Below, one piece after another: positions 62,046 through 64,000 of a DNA stretch of 64,000 nucleotides; position 1 is the first letter of the stretch, and each line of letters begins with the position of its first letter. The DNA is from Bacteroidia bacterium. Its GTDB lineage: Bacteria > Bacteroidota > Bacteroidia > Chitinophagales > Chitinophagaceae. The stretch lies in NCBI GenBank assembly GCA_030429205.1, contig JAUICZ010000001.1, positions 1,168,806 to 1,232,805 of the forward strand. Direction: 5' to 3'. A program made the position numbers and the translations under genes. A model generated the notes under the pieces. That model was not told the DNA's origin, did no database searches, and saw only the letters and a program-made list of their open reading frames with translations.

Positions 62046-62053
62046 CTAAAAAG
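62046..62053. repeat. Target-site duplication, right copy
   Basis: CTAAAAAG, identical to the left copy at 58183-58190. Confidence 0.9.
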
Positions 62054-62087
62054 AGGGGTTTAAATATTATTATAACAGATTATCCAA

Positions 62088-63617
62088 TTATCTTCTTGGA
62101 GCGCGTCCTTTTTTACCGAAGTAGTTACCTGCTCTTTCTCCGTTATCGCCGTTAGGAGAACCTAAACGATCCATAACACAACGGAAACCTACAGAAGAAC
62201 TTGCTTGGTAAGATTGCATGAAGCGACGTGTACCCGGAGACATCCAGTAAGCACGGTCAGTCCAAGAACCACCTTTGTATACTTTAGCTTCGTCGTTCAC
62301 CAATGTGTTTTTACCATATTGGTAGTAGAACATAGAAGCAGAGTCACCATCCTGATAACCTCTAAGGTCAGCATCAAGACCATCAAACGCTTCATATTTC
62401 GCCATTTCTGTAGAATCCATGTAGCGAGTTTGAAGATGACCTAATGTGTCTTTATCATCAAGGCTGTTATCTTCATCAAGTCTCTTATATGTTTCGTATA
62501 CATTACCACGGAAAGGACGGAAATCATCCAAATCACGAGTGTAAGGACGGTAAGTATCTAATACCCACTCACTCACGTTACCAGCCATGTTATAAAGACC
62601 GTATGAGTTTGGAGAGTAAGAGAAGATAGGTGCAGGAATGTCTGCATTATCGTTCAATGCACCAGCAATACCCATCGCATCACCATGTCCGCGCTTGAAG
62701 TTACCTAAGAACTCACCTTGGTAAGAGTTACGAAGACCGTAACGAGTAGTATATGCATCACCCCAAGGGTAAACATTTCTGTCAGTAATTACCTCTTCAC
62801 CACGACGACGCTTAGTCTCTGGCTCAGGGTTGTTACCGATGTTACCAAGAGCAGCATATTCCCACTCAGCCTCTGTTGGAAGGCGGTAGTTCGGTAATAA
62901 GTAACCATCAGCATATCTTAGGTTACGTTGACCAGAACCTTGTGGATCTAAGTCACGCTTACGACCTTTAGTTGGTAAACCTTCGTACTGACCGTTTACA
63001 TATGTTTCAGAATCGAAGATATCTTCATTCACCTGGTTAGGATTTCTCTTCAAGAAACCATTTTTGATAAGAATGTATTCATTAACTCTGTCACTACGCC
63101 ATTTAGCGAAAGCGCGAGCTTGATGCCAGTTAACACCAACTACCGGATAGTAGTCGTATGCCGCATGGCGGAAGTAGTATTGTACGTAAGGCTCGTTGTA
63201 AGCCAATGATTTACGCCATACTGATGTGTCAGGCATTGCGTCTGCAACAACCAACGGATAGTCAGAACCGTATGTACGGCCTAACCAATATACGTATTCA
63301 CGATAGTGAACGTTAGCTACTTCAGTTTCGTCCATATAGAAAGAAGAAACAGAAACAGTACGTGCTATGTTGTTTCTTTCCCTGGTTAGGTCTTCTTCGG
63401 TCATTCCCATAGTAAAACGACCACCTTCTACAAAGGTTAAACCTGGACCGGTTTGCTGTCCATCATAATTAGCTACATCAAAACCACCTAAACGAGGGTC
63501 GTTGTAGTCCCAACCGGTAACGCGGGATACTCCGGCATTTTTATTGCTCGAACATGCTGAGAACAAGGTAGCTACCCCGATGCAAAGCATGCTGACGCCG
63601 ACAAGAGATCTTTTCAT
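62088..63617 (-). CDS. gldJ: Gliding motility / type IX secretion lipoprotein GldJ
   Basis: 509 residues from ATG 63617. Lipobox LFSAC. The SUMF1/FGE-like fold starts at GPGLTFVEGGRFTMGMTEED and includes MDETEVANVHYREYVYWLGR, HAAYDYYPVVGVNWHQARAF and NYRLPTEAEWEYAALGN, ending YQASSSVGFRCVMDRLG. The opening SRVTGWDYND and the VWRKSLAYNEP segment are closer to GldJ than to its paralogue GldK, and murF next door supports GldJ. GldJ is an outer-membrane lipoprotein needed for gliding and for stability of the GldK/T9SS complex. FGE catalytic cysteines are not evident, so it is structural rather than a sulfatase-activating enzyme. Confidence 0.85.
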   Translation of the reverse strand: MKRSLVGVSMLCIGVATLFSACSSNKNAGVSRVTGWDYNDPRLGGFDVANYDGQQTGPGLTFVEGGRFTMGMTEEDLTRERNNIARTVSVSSFYMDETEVANVHYREYVYWLGRTYGSDYPLVVADAMPDTSVWRKSLAYNEPYVQYYFRHAAYDYYPVVGVNWHQARAFAKWRSDRVNEYILIKNGFLKRNPNQVNEDIFDSETYVNGQYEGLPTKGRKRDLDPQGSGQRNLRYADGYLLPNYRLPTEAEWEYAALGNIGNNPEPETKRRRGEEVITDRNVYPWGDAYTTRYGLRNSYQGEFLGNFKRGHGDAMGIAGALNDNADIPAPIFSYSPNSYGLYNMAGNVSEWVLDTYRPYTRDLDDFRPFRGNVYETYKRLDEDNSLDDKDTLGHLQTRYMDSTEMAKYEAFDGLDADLRGYQDGDSASMFYYQYGKNTLVNDEAKVYKGGSWTDRAYWMSPGTRRFMQSYQASSSVGFRCVMDRLGSPNGDNGERAGNYFGKKGRAPRR

Positions 63618-63862
63618 AATCAAAGAAAAAAATTTTCTACAAATTGTGTTGAATAATCTGTTAATAGTGTTACAATATTAGAGTGTTCTTTTCAAAATGT
63701 CAAGCTTTAAATAAATAATGCTAAAAAAATGTTGTTTTTCTTGTTTTTGTAGAAAAAACAATATTGACAATGCTTTTAGCGTTTTCTTTGTGTAAGTGAC
63801 GTATGTCTGACACGTCAATACTTATAAACAGTTATCTTTGAGAACTACCCCCAACAGAGGTT

Positions 63863-64000
63863 ATGAAACTATACGACATCAAGAATACTGCTATAGGAAC
63901 GTCCTTATTTCTGCTAACAGCATACAGTGCTGTAGCTCAGGAATATAAGGTGTCTGCAGGCGATATCCACACCGGGTTCATCACTAAAAAAATAGAATTA
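63863..64000 (+). CDS. Secreted protein, 5' end only (possible PorU)
   Basis: 46 residues are visible: a signal peptide (MKLYDIKNTAIGTSLFLLTA then YSAVAQ), then EYKVSAGDIHTGFITKKIEL. AGAGG lies four bases before the ATG. It is divergent from gldJ. In flavobacteria porU (the T9SS sortase) lies beside gldJ, so PorU is the leading guess from synteny, but the visible residues show no catalytic motif. The 245-base gap to gldJ should hold both promoters. Confidence 0.4.
   Translation, partial: MKLYDIKNTAIGTSLFLLTAYSAVAQEYKVSAGDIHTGFITKKIEL

Noticed and set aside
62088-63617. Annotation of this gene as gldK
   Set aside because: The fold is shared by GldJ and GldK, but the SRVTGW opening, the VWRKSLAYNE segment and the murF neighbour favour GldJ; no gldL/gldM/gldN follows.

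Overview
This window is a chromosome segment from a member of the Bacteroidota, most likely a gliding or soil/aquatic Chitinophagales- or Sphingobacteriales-like lineage. The evidence is the gliding/type IX secretion (T9SS) genes gldJ and gldE, two secreted proteins with T9SS type A C-terminal sorting regions, many Bacteroidota-type lipoproteins, promoters of the TTG-N19-TAnnTTTG kind, and synteny blocks typical of the phylum (mutY-ssb-gldE, gldJ-murF, rbfA-LolE-like permease). Species cannot be named from sequence alone.

Layout. 1-8.6 kb: end of a phosphate permease, a large SNF2 helicase with two SWIM zinc fingers, a secreted EEP-family nuclease/phosphatase, pfkA and a SulP anion transporter. 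8.7-16.3 kb: TPR protein, SurA-like chaperone, a two-gene conserved pair ending in a BtrH-like protein, GtrA, prfB (no programmed frameshift) and an ABC exporter. 16.3-25 kb: hydrolase, SdpR/SdpI pair with an operator palindrome, fbp, corA, NUDIX, then a run with a T9SS cargo, a di-haem peroxidase and a DoxX-like protein. 26.0-27.8 kb: a decaying tandem array of four lipocalin-like lipoproteins (two intact, one stopped by a Trp-to-TGA change, one 5'-truncated and frameshifted). 27.8-38.2 kb: transketolase N-half, mutY, ssb, gldE, nitronate monooxygenase, M16 peptidase, a small DUF2892 operon behind a CRP/FNR-like palindrome, asnS and a half-size TauE. 38.5-42.6 kb: ExbB-ExbD-ExbD-TonB operon followed by a second, separately transcribed TonB. 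42.6-47.4 kb: methionine-cycle PLP enzyme, dnaK, a lipoprotein. 47.6-51.3 kb: ECF sigma factor, an anti-sigma-like protein fused to an outer-membrane barrel, and a T9SS cargo. 51.3-58.1 kb: zapA, lspA, Omp28-like lipoprotein, rbfA, LolE-like permease, argS and murF.

The most unusual feature lies between murF and gldJ. A 3,855-bp element (58191-62045) has perfect 67-bp terminal inverted repeats and an 8-bp target duplication CTAAAAAG. It carries an IS1595-family transposase on the + strand and, on the - strand, a passenger cluster: an HTH-ImmA/IrrE-type metallopeptidase, an unrecognised 185-residue protein translationally coupled to it, a short charged protein and a zinc-ribbon protein. A candidate structured small RNA lies in the + strand between them. 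Each terminal repeat carries a bidirectional terminator-like hairpin. The insertion point is the exact loop of the terminator of gldJ, as shown by joining the flanks, which restores a perfect 11-bp stem with an AAAA loop. Two palindromes about 53 bp apart flank the promoter of the metallopeptidase gene and are candidate autoregulatory operators.

How the genes work together: most of the window is housekeeping (glycolysis/gluconeogenesis control by pfkA and fbp, tRNA charging, translation termination, ribosome maturation, cell wall and division) and envelope biogenesis (SurA, LolE-like, LspA, Omp28, TonB/ExbBD, GldE, GldJ). The sigma/anti-sigma/cargo trio and the passenger cluster of the mobile element are the accessory parts most worth experimental attention.
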